This document shows positions 31,788-40,800 of a stretch of DNA of 45,874 bases, one piece after another. The first letter of the stretch is position 1. Each line of letters starts with the position of its first letter. The notes under the pieces were generated by a model. That model did not search any database. It saw only the letters and a list, made by a program, of their open reading frames with translations, and was not told the origin of the DNA. Both the position numbers and the translations under genes were made by a program. This stretch comes from an uncultured bacterium (GTDB lineage: Bacteria; Myxococcota_A; UBA796; CAJQPC01): NCBI GenBank assembly GCA_905480105.1, contig CAJQPC010000058.1:1-45874 (forward strand), written 5' to 3'.

Positions 31788-33629
31788 ATGGCCACCCTGG
31801 AAGAGAGCGCTGCAAGACTGCCCACCGGACCCGGCGTCTATCTGTTCAGGGACCGCGCTGGCGACGTGCTCTACGTGGGCAAGGCCAAGAACCTGCGGGC
31901 CCGGGTCAAGCAGTACCTCAGCGGTCACGACGAGCGCAGGATGGTTCCCCACATGGTGGCGAGTGCCGGGAACATTGACGTGGTCCTGGTAGAGACGGAA
32001 AAAGAAGCATTAATCCTGGAAAACTCCCTGATTAAGCAGCACAATCCGCCCTACAACGTCAGACTGCGGGACGACAAGAACTTCCTGCACCTGGCCATCA
32101 ATCCCAAGCACCGCTGGCCGCGCTACCGAATGGTTCGCCAGATCCGTCCAGGCAGCGTCACCTTCGGACCCTACAGCTCCGCATCCAAAGCACGAAAAAC
32201 CCTGGCGTGGCTGCAGCGCAGCTTTCCCCTGCGCACCTGCTCCGACCAGGTCCTAAAGAGCCGCAAGACCCCCTGCCTGCTCTACCAAATGGGCCGCTGT
32301 GTGGCCCCTTGCGTAGACGGTCTGACCACCAAGGCCGAGTACAGTGAGCTGGTCGCCGAGAGCATGCTGCTGCTCAAGGGAAAACGAGGGGATCTAATCA
32401 AGCGCCTGGAGCAGCGCATGATGGCCGCCGCCGATGTGGAGAACTACGAAGAGGCGGCTCGCCTGCGGGACCTGGTGCAGGAGATCCGCCAGACCTTGGA
32501 GAAGCAGACAGTCGTGGATCGTCGCCTGGGGGACCGGGATGTATGGGGCGTGTTCATGGAGGGTGACCGGGGCAGCTTGTGCGTGCTTCCCGTGCGCGAA
32601 GGCAGCGTGAAGGAGCCCGCCCACCTGCGCTTCGATGGCGCCCGCGGAGCCCTGCCTGAGCTTCTCAGCGCCTGGCTGAACACCTACTACCAAGACGACG
32701 ATGTCCCCCCAGAGATCCTGCTCCCGGAGCTGCCTGAAGACGCCCAGGTCTTGGCCGAAGTGCTGAGCGAGCGCCGGGGTGGCAAAGTCGTGATCAAGGT
32801 GCCTCAGCGCGGCGACAAGGCGCGAGTCATGGAGCTGGCACTGCAGAATGCCCGGGACCGATACCGGCGCCAGGTCAGCGACGAGGACCGCCGATCCTAT
32901 GCCCTGAACGCCTTGGCGGAGCTCTTGGGCTTAGAGGAGCCCCCGCACCGCATTGAGTGCGTGGACAACTCCAACATCCAGGGTGAGAACCCAGTCGCCA
33001 GCTGCGTGGTGTTCATCGACGGCGCCCCGGCCAAGAAGCACTACCGTCACTACCGCATCAAGACCGTGGTCGGCTCCGACGACTACGCGTCCATGGCCGA
33101 GGTGCTCACCCGGCGTTTCACCCGGGCCGCCAAAGACGGTGTATTTCCCGATCTCTTGGTGGTAGATGGTGGACGCGGTCAGCTCAACGTTGCCCTGGGC
33201 GTGCTTGCCGAACTTGGCATGGAGGATCAGCCTGTCATTGGGCTGGCCAAGCCCAAGACCGAGAAGCGCAAGGGCGAGTTTGACGCGGTGGACAAAATCA
33301 TCCTGCCGGACTTTGCCGACGCTGTGCGCTTGCCCGACAACCACCCCGCTCTGAACGTGCTGCGCTACATCCGAAACGAGAGCCACCGCTTCGCCATCCG
33401 CTTTCACCGCCGTACCCGCAACAAGAGCACCCTGGCCAGTGCATTGGAGCAGCTACAGGGGGTCGGTCCCAAGCGCCGAAAAGCCCTGCTCACCCATTTT
33501 GGCAGCCTAAAGCGCGTCAAAAATGCCAGTGCCACACAGATCGCACAGGTGAGCGGCATTGGACCGGCGATGGCAGAGCAGATCTTCAGCAGCCTAAAGC
33601 AGCAAGATCAGTCCAAGCAGAGCGACTGA
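31788..33629 (+). CDS. uvrC: Excinuclease ABC subunit C (UvrC)
   Basis: A 613-aa UvrC, the dual-incision nuclease of bacterial nucleotide excision repair. The N-terminal GIY-YIG domain shows GVYLFRDRAGDVLYVGKAKNLR, followed by YNVRLRDDKNF. A four-Cys cluster (LRTC, PCLLYQMGRC, APC) is in the usual place. The UVR motif that contacts UvrB is at about 200-235 (ENYEEAARLRDLVQEIRQTL). The C-terminal RNase H-like domain has CVDNSNIQGENPVA, VVDGGRGQL and HRFAIRFHRRTRNK. Two helix-hairpin-helix motifs end the protein (LQGVGPKRRKALL; VSGIGPAMAEQI). In the first nuclease block the usual aromatic/Ile positions around the catalytic Asp read VDNSN instead of FDISH, a tolerated variant. The 3' end overlaps the convergent small gene by 22 nt. 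Confidence 0.97.
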   Translation: MATLEESAARLPTGPGVYLFRDRAGDVLYVGKAKNLRARVKQYLSGHDERRMVPHMVASAGNIDVVLVETEKEALILENSLIKQHNPPYNVRLRDDKNFLHLAINPKHRWPRYRMVRQIRPGSVTFGPYSSASKARKTLAWLQRSFPLRTCSDQVLKSRKTPCLLYQMGRCVAPCVDGLTTKAEYSELVAESMLLLKGKRGDLIKRLEQRMMAAADVENYEEAARLRDLVQEIRQTLEKQTVVDRRLGDRDVWGVFMEGDRGSLCVLPVREGSVKEPAHLRFDGARGALPELLSAWLNTYYQDDDVPPEILLPELPEDAQVLAEVLSERRGGKVVIKVPQRGDKARVMELALQNARDRYRRQVSDEDRRSYALNALAELLGLEEPPHRIECVDNSNIQGENPVASCVVFIDGAPAKKHYRHYRIKTVVGSDDYASMAEVLTRRFTRAAKDGVFPDLLVVDGGRGQLNVALGVLAELGMEDQPVIGLAKPKTEKRKGEFDAVDKIILPDFADAVRLPDNHPALNVLRYIRNESHRFAIRFHRRTRNKSTLASALEQLQGVGPKRRKALLTHFGSLKRVKNASATQIAQVSGIGPAMAEQIFSSLKQQDQSKQSD

Positions 33630-34063
33630 GTCCCTCGGCGCAGACAGACCGGCCCCAGTGGCATTGGGCTGGAGAGCGCCAAGTAATCCTCGTTCGCGCA
33701 CAGAAGGCGCGCATCTGGGGTGTCCATGCGCTCCAAGCACACGCGGACACTGCTGGGCAGCCAGAGCCCTTCTTGGAGCTCATAGGACCGACCAATGACC
33801 ACGGACTCACGGGCTCCGTATAGCCGCCATTGAATCCGCTGTATCGCCATTGGGCCTTGCCCCACACCCAAGGCCACGGTGTGCTGGGCCCGTAGGCGCG
33901 CGGCTTGGTGGTTCAGGTCCGCCGCCCCAAGAAGCCGCAAGCGCCAGAGCTTCTGGGCGAAGTCCTGGGCTTCAGGGCCCAAGAGTGCACAGAGCGCTGC
34001 GTGCTGCCTGCAGTCCAAGGTCGGTGCCGGCCGAAGCAAGCCGAAAAATAGCAAGATACGCAT
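33608..34063 (-). CDS. Small exported protein, unknown function
   Basis: A 151-aa protein with a short N-terminal hydrophobic stretch (MRILLFFGLLRPAP) that probably exports it, then a helical part (PEAQDFAQKLWRLRLLGAADLN) and a C-terminal beta-type part with four Cys (SVRVCLERMDTPDARLLC; GPVCLRRGTQSLC). AGGGAG lies before the ATG at normal distance. The last 22 nt overlap the end of uvrC on the other strand. No family recognised. Confidence 0.62.
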   Translation of the reverse strand: MRILLFFGLLRPAPTLDCRQHAALCALLGPEAQDFAQKLWRLRLLGAADLNHQAARLRAQHTVALGVGQGPMAIQRIQWRLYGARESVVIGRSYELQEGLWLPSSVRVCLERMDTPDARLLCANEDYLALSSPMPLGPVCLRRGTQSLCLD

Positions 34064-34153
34064 GGGGTCTCCCTGTGCACCTGTACTGCAGGTCCCATAC
34101 CAAGACCCATAAAACCGAAACGTCAGCTTCTTCCTGCATCAACACCATCAACA

Positions 34154-34177
34154 GGGGTGTCGAATTTCTGACACCCC
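34154..34177. promoter_or_regulatory. Perfect 8-bp inverted repeat GGGGTGTC/GACACCCC
   Basis: Two 8-bp arms flank an 8-nt AT-rich spacer (GAATTTCT), in a gene-free stretch upstream of the small exported protein gene and downstream of the Asp-rich lipoprotein gene. It could be an operator for a dimeric regulator or a terminator stem; no T-run follows on either strand, which favours an operator. A 9-bp near-direct repeat (CATCAACAC, CATCAACAG) abuts it at 34137-34154. Confidence 0.4.
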
Positions 34178-34272
34178 CCACCTTGGGTTGCGTCCTACTC
34201 CCTTGTGTCAGTCAAGACGAACCGTGGGACCATGTGGTCAGTCTGCCTGATCGAGGATGTATCGCAGTCCCC

Positions 34273-34854
34273 CTACTGCATTCGGCAGGTAAAGCTGCCT
34301 TCTCGCACGCCCACGGTGGCATCCCCCAAGCTCACCTTCAAAGGCGCACAGCCAAAGGTACCCGTCAAGTCGGTCCCATCGTCGCTCAGGCTGACCAAGC
34401 AGTTCAGGGCTTCGGAGTTGGTGTCCGCACTGTAGGTGGCGTCCTGCCCCGTCCAGGAGAAGGTCAGGCTGGGTTCTGAGCAGGTGGCATCCTGGGGAGG
34501 ACTGAAATCGCCTCCGGTGCCGTAGGGACAGGCCACCATCACCACCTTGGCAGTCGCATTGCTGGTCTGCGGCGTGTTGGAGAGCACGATGGACATCTTG
34601 TCCTTGCCGTCAGTCGAGCGCTTGCACTCCAAGTAGTGCTTCTCGGAAGCGTCAAGCTCCACCTGAATGTCCCCGTCCGGCTGGCTCACGATCCAAGTCG
34701 CTTGGCCCGGAGGAAACACATCCGTGTCCGCGTCCGTATCGGTGTCCGAGTCCGCGTCCGCGTCCGCGTCTGCGTCCGCTTCTTCCGTGTCTGTGGTCTC
34801 GGAGTCTTTGATCTCCCCGTCACTGCACGCCAGGGCCAGCAAGCTCATCCACAT
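34273..34854 (-). CDS. Lipoprotein with Asp-alternating linker
   Basis: A 193-aa predicted lipoprotein. The signal MWMSLLALAC is ten residues long with no basic residue. A canonical AGGAGG is placed five bases before the ATG; a longer upstream frame exists but lacks both. After the Cys comes an acidic linker in which Asp alternates with Ala, Ser or Thr for about 20 residues. The domain that follows (about 130 residues) has four Cys and strand-like segments (QVELDASEKHYLECKR; TAKVVMVACPYGTGG). Function unknown; the alternating linker probably acts as a stiff acidic or ion-binding spacer. The gene is divergent from the M23 peptidase gene with 27 bp between starts. Confidence 0.78.
   Translation of the reverse strand: MWMSLLALACSDGEIKDSETTDTEEADADADADADSDTDTDADTDVFPPGQATWIVSQPDGDIQVELDASEKHYLECKRSTDGKDKMSIVLSNTPQTSNATAKVVMVACPYGTGGDFSPPQDATCSEPSLTFSWTGQDATYSADTNSEALNCLVSLSDDGTDLTGTFGCAPLKVSLGDATVGVREGSFTCRMQ
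34721..34790. repeat. Imperfect hexanucleotide repeat coding Asp-Ala/Asp-Thr
   Basis: About eleven six-base units of TCCGCG or TCCGTG type (plus strand) encode the alternating acidic linker of the lipoprotein on the minus strand. Several adjacent units are identical, suggesting expansion by slippage while keeping frame. Confidence 0.75.
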
Positions 34855-34874
34855 GGGTGCCTCCTGTGGCACCC
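34855..34874. promoter_or_regulatory. Perfect 7-bp dyad over a ribosome-binding site
   Basis: GGGTGCC and GGCACCC flank a 6-nt spacer in the 27 bp between two divergent starts. On the minus strand the spacer and one arm contain the lipoprotein's AGGAGG, and the arm abuts its ATG. A TAGGGT -10-like box (34871-34876) overlaps the other arm. The dyad could be an operator or an mRNA hairpin that hides the ribosome-binding site. Confidence 0.45.
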
Positions 34875-34881
34875 TAACGCA

Positions 34882-35457
34882 ATGCAACGCGAACCTGAAT
34901 TCCACCCCGTCGTGGTCCTGCCGCCATGGGCAAAACTTCTGGACCTCTCCGGCCCCAATCCAGAGAGTTCTTCCAGCCCTTGGAGCATCGGAAAGTATGA
35001 CGAGCTGCGCCCCGGGCTGTACACCACCCCTCTCTTTGGCGGCAGCCGACACCTTCACTTAGGCGTCGATCTTGGAGGGCCTGTGGGCACCGCTGTGCAC
35101 GCCTTTGCCGGCGGTCGCATCCTGCACCAAGGCTACAACCCGGCGGATGGCGACTACGGCCATGTCGTGGTCACCGAACACAAGCTGAAGGGGCGGGACC
35201 TCTTCGTGCTCCACGGGCACCTGTCTCAGAGCAGCTTAGGCCTACGCCAACCCGGTGACACATTTTCCGCCGGCCAGGTCATCGGATGGCTGGGTGCAGA
35301 AACCGAGAACGGTGGCTGGCCGCCTCACGTGCACTTCCAGTTGAGTTGGGAGCGCCCGGAGACCCATGACATGCCTGGTGCAGTAGCTCCCGCAGACCGC
35401 GAGGTAGCCCTGAAGCGCTACCCGGACCCACGCTTGGTGCTGGGCCCGCTATGGTAA
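34882..35457 (+). CDS. M23 family metallopeptidase (LytM-type)
   Basis: A 191-aa peptidase of family M23, zinc enzymes that cut peptidoglycan cross-links. The zinc and catalytic residues are present: His59 and Asp63 in HLGVDLGG, His111 and His113 in LHGHLS, His149 and His151 in PPHVHFQLSW. The sequence (YGHVVVTEH; GQVIGWLGAETENGGWPPHVHF) resembles the stand-alone M23 domain also found fused to class III aminotransferases. There is no signal peptide, so a periplasmic role would need another export route, or the substrate is cytoplasmic. The upstream open frame is antisense to the Asp-rich lipoprotein linker and is rejected as coding. No Shine-Dalgarno is seen. Confidence 0.88.
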   Translation: MQREPEFHPVVVLPPWAKLLDLSGPNPESSSSPWSIGKYDELRPGLYTTPLFGGSRHLHLGVDLGGPVGTAVHAFAGGRILHQGYNPADGDYGHVVVTEHKLKGRDLFVLHGHLSQSSLGLRQPGDTFSAGQVIGWLGAETENGGWPPHVHFQLSWERPETHDMPGAVAPADREVALKRYPDPRLVLGPLW

Positions 35458-35635
35458 TGGACCCAAGCCCCTGCGCCCGATCCAGCGCGGCCTTGCCGTC
35501 CCATAGGCCAGAGTTCACAGCTCTTGTCGTGGATGCGGCTTAGGGAAGACCCTCCGTAAAATCTGTAGCAAAGCCCTTGGGCCTGCGGGCATCGGCTCTA
35601 AGGTAGGGTCGTAAATCTTTCCCAGGAACTCCCCA

Positions 35636-37825
35636 GTGCTCTTCCTTCTCGCCTGCTCAAATACGTGGCCCCCCGGTATGCCCGAAAGAGAGGTTCTAGC
35701 ACGAGAAGAGTACTTTGCGACACCGATCACTCTGAGTGGGCAGGTGCTGAGTGCCACAGGCGAGCCGATCCCAGGGGTGCAGCTCGAAACCCAGGGCTTG
35801 ATCTTGGACGCCAGCGACTCTGGAACCTTTACGCTGTCTCCCCTATTACGACAGAACGCTCTACTCACTGTGAGTGCCCCCGGTTTCTACTCCGAGGTCA
35901 TCCCGGTGCAGCTGGCTGTTGCCCAAGACCAAGGCAACGTGGCCCTGAAGCCCATATTGCTGGAGCCGGAGCGCATCGGCTACGGGCGCCTGTTCTTTGC
36001 CGGGGACGTGAGCTTCGGCCGGCGCTTCGTAGACACAATGGAGCTCACCCCGCTGACCGAGGTGCCCGAAGACGACCCCGATGCCCTGATTCAGGCCAGC
36101 GATCCAGGGCCGGACACCCAAGGCACTTTTGACTGGATTGAGCCACTGTATCGCTACGCCGACTACCGGTCCTTGAACCTGGAGACCCCGGTCACCCTGA
36201 CCCCAGACACCCCGCATCCCACCAAGGACTACGTCTTCTTTACGCTGCCTGGCTCGGCGGACGCGGTGGATGCGGTGGGCTTTGACTACGTCTCCCTGGG
36301 GAACAACCACCTCTACGACTACATGGAACAAGGCGTCTCAGACACCTTGGATTGGGTGAATCAGTCCGGCCTAGCACACAGCGGCGCAGGCATGACCCAG
36401 GCCGAGGCCTTCGCGCCCCACAACTTCTCCCTGGCGGGCCAGCCCTACAGCATGCTGGCCATGACCAGCGTGGACGGGTTCCAGCATGACATAGGCTACG
36501 TTGCGACCCCCACTCAAGCGGGGGCTGCCGACCTGACCGACACGGAGGCTGTGCGCGAAGCCCTGCGCTCAGCGACCGCTTCCGGCCGCAGCCCCATCCT
36601 GCAGCTGCACACCGGGAAGGAGTACACCGAGCGCCCCAACGAGTACGCACAGACCCGCTTTGATCTGGGGGTGGAAGAGGGAGCAGCCCTGATCATCGGC
36701 CATCACCCCCACTTCGTACAGGGCTTCGATGTAGACAGCGGCGTACTCGTGGCCCACAGTCTGGGCAACTTCATCTTTGACCAAGACCGTATGGAGACCA
36801 TGCTGGGTTTGGTCCTGCAGCTCGATCTGTCCGGCCCCCTCTGGCGACCCGCGACGGGCACACCGATCTACCTGGAGGACTACCGACCCCGCCCTCTGGT
36901 CGGTGACCTTGCCGAGTGGATTCTGCGCCGAGTGGCATGGAGTAGTGCGAACTACGGCGCCCAGGTTGTGCCCCACAATGGGCGTGTCAAGGTCAGCGAA
37001 CAGGCATCAGACTGGCGGCCGGAGGAGCGCATCATTGAGCTGGGCGTGGAGATCTCCGAGTCTGGTGTGGCACTGGTGGATCTGCGACAGGTGCTCGAAT
37101 CCACCGAGTCTCTGGCCTTTGCACAGGCGCAAGGCTCCGAACTGAGTGCCAAGCCAGGCCGCGATTTGCTGCTTTTCGGCGACTTTGAAGACGTGGACGT
37201 GGACCAGGACGACTTCGAGGTCTCCCGTTGGCTGACGGGAAGTGATGCCCGCTTTGCCTGCGTGAGCGGCGCATACCGAGGCGCAGCCGGACTGTGCATG
37301 ACCCGAGATGGCTACAACAGCCAGGACGTGGTGGTCACCTTCCGCAACCGTATTCGAGTGGAGGGGGACTCCATCGCCCAGCCTCAGAAGGACCTAACGG
37401 TGCTCGCTTATGCTCAGGGCGAGGGCGGCTCACGCCTTGACGTAGAGGTCGAGTATCGGGCCAGCGAGGGTGAACTGTCCTTTGGGGAGGTACGAGCGAT
37501 ATCGACTGTGCCTGGGGAATCGTGGGCCCGATACTGGGCCGATCTGGACATGCCCGATGACACCGATGACCCCCTCGACCGCGAGTCAAACCCCAGGGCG
37601 GTGAAAGTGCAGCTGCGCACCCTGCCGCCGAACCGCGGGCAGGGCTGGGTCGCGGTGGACGACGTGGCCCTGATCAGCTGGCAGGACGCACAGGATCTAA
37701 GCACCGGCTTTGCCATAGAGACCCCCCACCCCTACGACTACCTGCGTATCCAGGGCACACCAGGCACCTACGCCCTGACCTTGAGCGCGGAGCGTCGCGT
37801 TTGGACCGGTGGCGTCACACCCTAG
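35636..37825 (+). CDS. CapA/PgsA-like lipoprotein
   Basis: A 729-aa predicted lipoprotein with a CapA-family (PGA_cap) metallophosphoesterase-like domain, associated with poly-gamma-glutamate capsule synthesis and export. Signal is only MLFLLAC (Cys at residue 7); a TAA eight codons upstream excludes a longer signal, and AGGAA precedes the GTG. An N-terminal carboxypeptidase-regulatory-like fold (LSGQVLSATGEPIPGVQLETQ) is followed by the CapA domain (about 115-440): FAGDVSFGRRF, SLGNNHLYDYMEQGV, LQLHTGKEY, IIGHHPHFVQGF, AHSLGNFIFDQ. A C-terminal beta-sandwich (about 515-700) may bind carbohydrate or polymer. It converges, 4 bp apart, on the CapB-like gene. Family usual length is about 350-400 aa, so both end domains are additions. 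Confidence 0.88.
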   Translation: MLFLLACSNTWPPGMPEREVLAREEYFATPITLSGQVLSATGEPIPGVQLETQGLILDASDSGTFTLSPLLRQNALLTVSAPGFYSEVIPVQLAVAQDQGNVALKPILLEPERIGYGRLFFAGDVSFGRRFVDTMELTPLTEVPEDDPDALIQASDPGPDTQGTFDWIEPLYRYADYRSLNLETPVTLTPDTPHPTKDYVFFTLPGSADAVDAVGFDYVSLGNNHLYDYMEQGVSDTLDWVNQSGLAHSGAGMTQAEAFAPHNFSLAGQPYSMLAMTSVDGFQHDIGYVATPTQAGAADLTDTEAVREALRSATASGRSPILQLHTGKEYTERPNEYAQTRFDLGVEEGAALIIGHHPHFVQGFDVDSGVLVAHSLGNFIFDQDRMETMLGLVLQLDLSGPLWRPATGTPIYLEDYRPRPLVGDLAEWILRRVAWSSANYGAQVVPHNGRVKVSEQASDWRPEERIIELGVEISESGVALVDLRQVLESTESLAFAQAQGSELSAKPGRDLLLFGDFEDVDVDQDDFEVSRWLTGSDARFACVSGAYRGAAGLCMTRDGYNSQDVVVTFRNRIRVEGDSIAQPQKDLTVLAYAQGEGGSRLDVEVEYRASEGELSFGEVRAISTVPGESWARYWADLDMPDDTDDPLDRESNPRAVKVQLRTLPPNRGQGWVAVDDVALISWQDAQDLSTGFAIETPHPYDYLRIQGTPGTYALTLSAERRVWTGGVTP

Positions 37826-37829
37826 CCCA

Positions 37830-40800
37830 TCAGGAGAGCAAACCCGGGCCTGCTGCCCCCGCTTCCTCGATCTGTTCTCCACGCTGCTCGTAGGTCAGGT
37901 GCCGAAGATTGTGCTCGGCCCGAACCACACTGATTCGGCCGCAGGCCAGGTCATCCATCAGACGATCGGCCTCCCATCGACGCGCGATGGACAACAGGGG
38001 ATCGATCAAGCTGGCCAACGGACCTCGCTCACTGGGGCGGGTCTCTGTGTTCTCCAGCAGCCGACGCCTGTGGTCAAGCTCGGCACCCAAGATCCTCCGC
38101 AGATCCGTGACCCCTCCCCCCTGCTGCATCGAAGACAAAATACGCAGCAGCTCGTGCACCAAAGGGAGCGACCACTGGTGCCAGCCGCGAAGCTGCTCTA
38201 ACGCCTTGGAGCGGAGAGCCGCATCTTCGCTACGCAGCTCCAGCGCCCACTCCATTGGCCGGCGCGAGTGGAAGAAGCGGTAGACCAAATCCAAGCCGGT
38301 GCCCTTGATGTTCTGGGCTGAGAGCACCCGCGCCCGGCTGCCCAGAGGTGTGCTCTTGGCGATGGTCTCGATGATCTGGTCTCCGCTGGCTCCGCTGTCC
38401 TGAACAACCACCAGCCTACCCAAAAAGATTTCCTGAAACAGGCTGCCTGTGGCCTCTTCCATCTGCAGGATCTCAGTCGCGCTGGAGCGCTCCGGCAAAG
38501 CCTCCCAAGACCGGACCAGCGCCGTAAAGCGAAGCTGCTCACTGGCAAATGCGATCCATGGTTGCAGAGATCCAGCCAGACCTCGCTCACGGTCCATGGC
38601 GTCGTGAAATGCCGCAGCGTCAAACCCGCTCTCCTCAAAAGCAGGAGCCAACTCGGCCAAGCTCTGCGCCAAGTCCTTCACCCAGTCTTCGAGCCAGGCC
38701 TGAGCCGTCTCCTGGGAAAGCAACCCAGCCGGAAGCCGATCCAACAGCGCCTCGAAGTGTTTGGCGCTGGGCTCCAGGTCTATCCCCAGCTGGGACTGTG
38801 TGGCCCTGAGCAGGGCGGGCACATCCAAGATGCGCAGCCGACGCCGAAGGGCTGCGAGACGGGCGATGATCGAGTCCTGGCCGCCGCCATAGACCTGGAT
38901 GCTGGGGATGGCGAATTCCAGGGCCTGCTCGATGTAGGCCTGCAATCCCTCCAGGTTGGTGCCGATGAGCACCATGCGGTGGGCGGTGGCATCCTGGACC
39001 AGGATATCGGCAAAAACTTGAGAACGCGCGACCCGGTCGTAGCGGTTGTTAAGCACGAGCACGAGCACGTCTTGGGCATCTCGCTTCGGGTCATGCCCCT
39101 CAAAACCGCTGCGGCGCCAGTTGTTCAAAAAACCAGCCCGCTCATTGGCGCTGGACCCATTGGTGAACTCCACCCGACGTCCGCGGAGGCGCAACTCAGG
39201 GAAGGTGGCCAGGGAACCCAGGTCTGGCACCACATGGGATGCCATCAGCACCACAGCCTCCTCCGGGTCCACACCGAGTTCCTGGGCGAGCTGCCGGACC
39301 AGCGTCACGTTGGCGGGATGCTCCTGGTAGGGCAGCCGGGCCAAGAGATCCGCTGGCAACATGTCGATCTCGGAGGCGGAGACTTCCCGAAGCTGACTGC
39401 CACGCTCAGCCGCCCGGTCCCGAAGAATGGGGGTCATCTGCTGCTCGGTGGTCAGGACCAGCGCGCTGTCCGGAACAAAGGAAGAGATCACCTCGGCCAC
39501 GTCCTGCCCAGTAGGGCCCTGGATGTCCTCGTGGTCCGGGTAGGTGTTGGTGATGGTGGAGACGTCATCCCGGGTCCAGTGCCGCTGGAGCTGCTCGACA
39601 TAGGAGGGGCGCAGGGCCATGCACTCCCAAACAAAGACCTCGGTTTTCATGGCGGCAGCGAGCTGGAGTAGCTCGGCATGCTCCCAAATGGTGGCCCTAT
39701 CGTAGGGCCGAAACAGGAAGAACTCGGTGGCCGCACGCCCCGCAAATGAGCTCAGCACCATGGCCTCGCAGCCGGTGGTTTTACAGACCGTGTCGTAGCC
39801 CAGACCTTCGAATAGCGCGGCCTTGAGGCGGGCCACACCAGACTTTCCTCGGGTCCCCCAGCCGCCGACCACCAATGGAATCGCAGACCGAGCGCGGCGC
39901 GTGCGTTGGTGATTGAGCAGGAGGCGACCAAAGAACACCCCGCCAATACCCGCCGAGAGCAGCGCCAGGTCCACAGGCTGAAGACTGCGCTGAGAGACCA
40001 GGTCAAGCGCCCCATCCAGCATGGCTCCGGCGGCCAGCGGCGCTCCCAAGAGCAGCTCACGCCGGGGAGGCGGGAACATCTCAGACAGCCGGGCATCCAC
40101 GGTGGGATTGGGCACAAAATTCAGCTTAAAGCCTATTTCTTCCAACGACTCGGTGTATGCACGCCTAGCCGAGAGGTCCTGGCCCGCCAGCGCCTGTTCC
40201 CGCAGTCCAGCAAAACGCCGGAAATCCCAAGCCAAGGACCACCCCGCCCGCATGCGAGGCCAGAGTCCAGTCGGAGACTGCAGGTGGGTCCTACCCTGAC
40301 GCGTCAGCAGGGTCTTGTCGCCATCCCAGAGAGCATCCACGCAAAGGTCCGGCAAGGGCAGCCACGGCCCCCAGGAGCGCCACTGGGTACTGAGTACCGG
40401 ACGTCCAGGAACCTCGGTGGGAGAGACATCGGCCATGGCCGCTGGAGGAACCACAATGGCACCGGGGTAGGACCCGCCAGAGATATGATCCCCGAACTGC
40501 CGCTTTCCGGGGTCGCCGCGGCGAAGCTCCAGCAGCACACGCCAGCCCCTGATTACCCTGGATTGGCCCCGGTGAACCCGCACCCGGTGCGCGTCCAGAG
40601 TCTCGATGCCAAAACCGTGACCCGCCTCAACAAAGGGCAGCAGTTCCTCTCCCAGCTTTAGGGGACTGAGCCCAGCTGGCAAGGTCGACGTCTCCTGCTC
40701 GCCATGGCGCAACCGGCCCGCACGCTCGACCACATCGGGCACGGTCGAAGGCGGTGCGTGGATGCGCAGCGCCATAGACGCCCGGGTGCGCACCGAAAGG

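Noticed and set aside
33850..34479. 209-codon plus-strand frame across the small exported protein and lipoprotein genes
   Set aside because: It crosses a non-coding spacer with dyads and is antisense to two genes with better starts.
34636..34881. N-terminal extension of the M23 peptidase
   Set aside because: The Val/Arg-alternating stretch is the antisense reading of the lipoprotein's Asp-alternating repeat; the peptidase fold begins just after the ATG at 34882.
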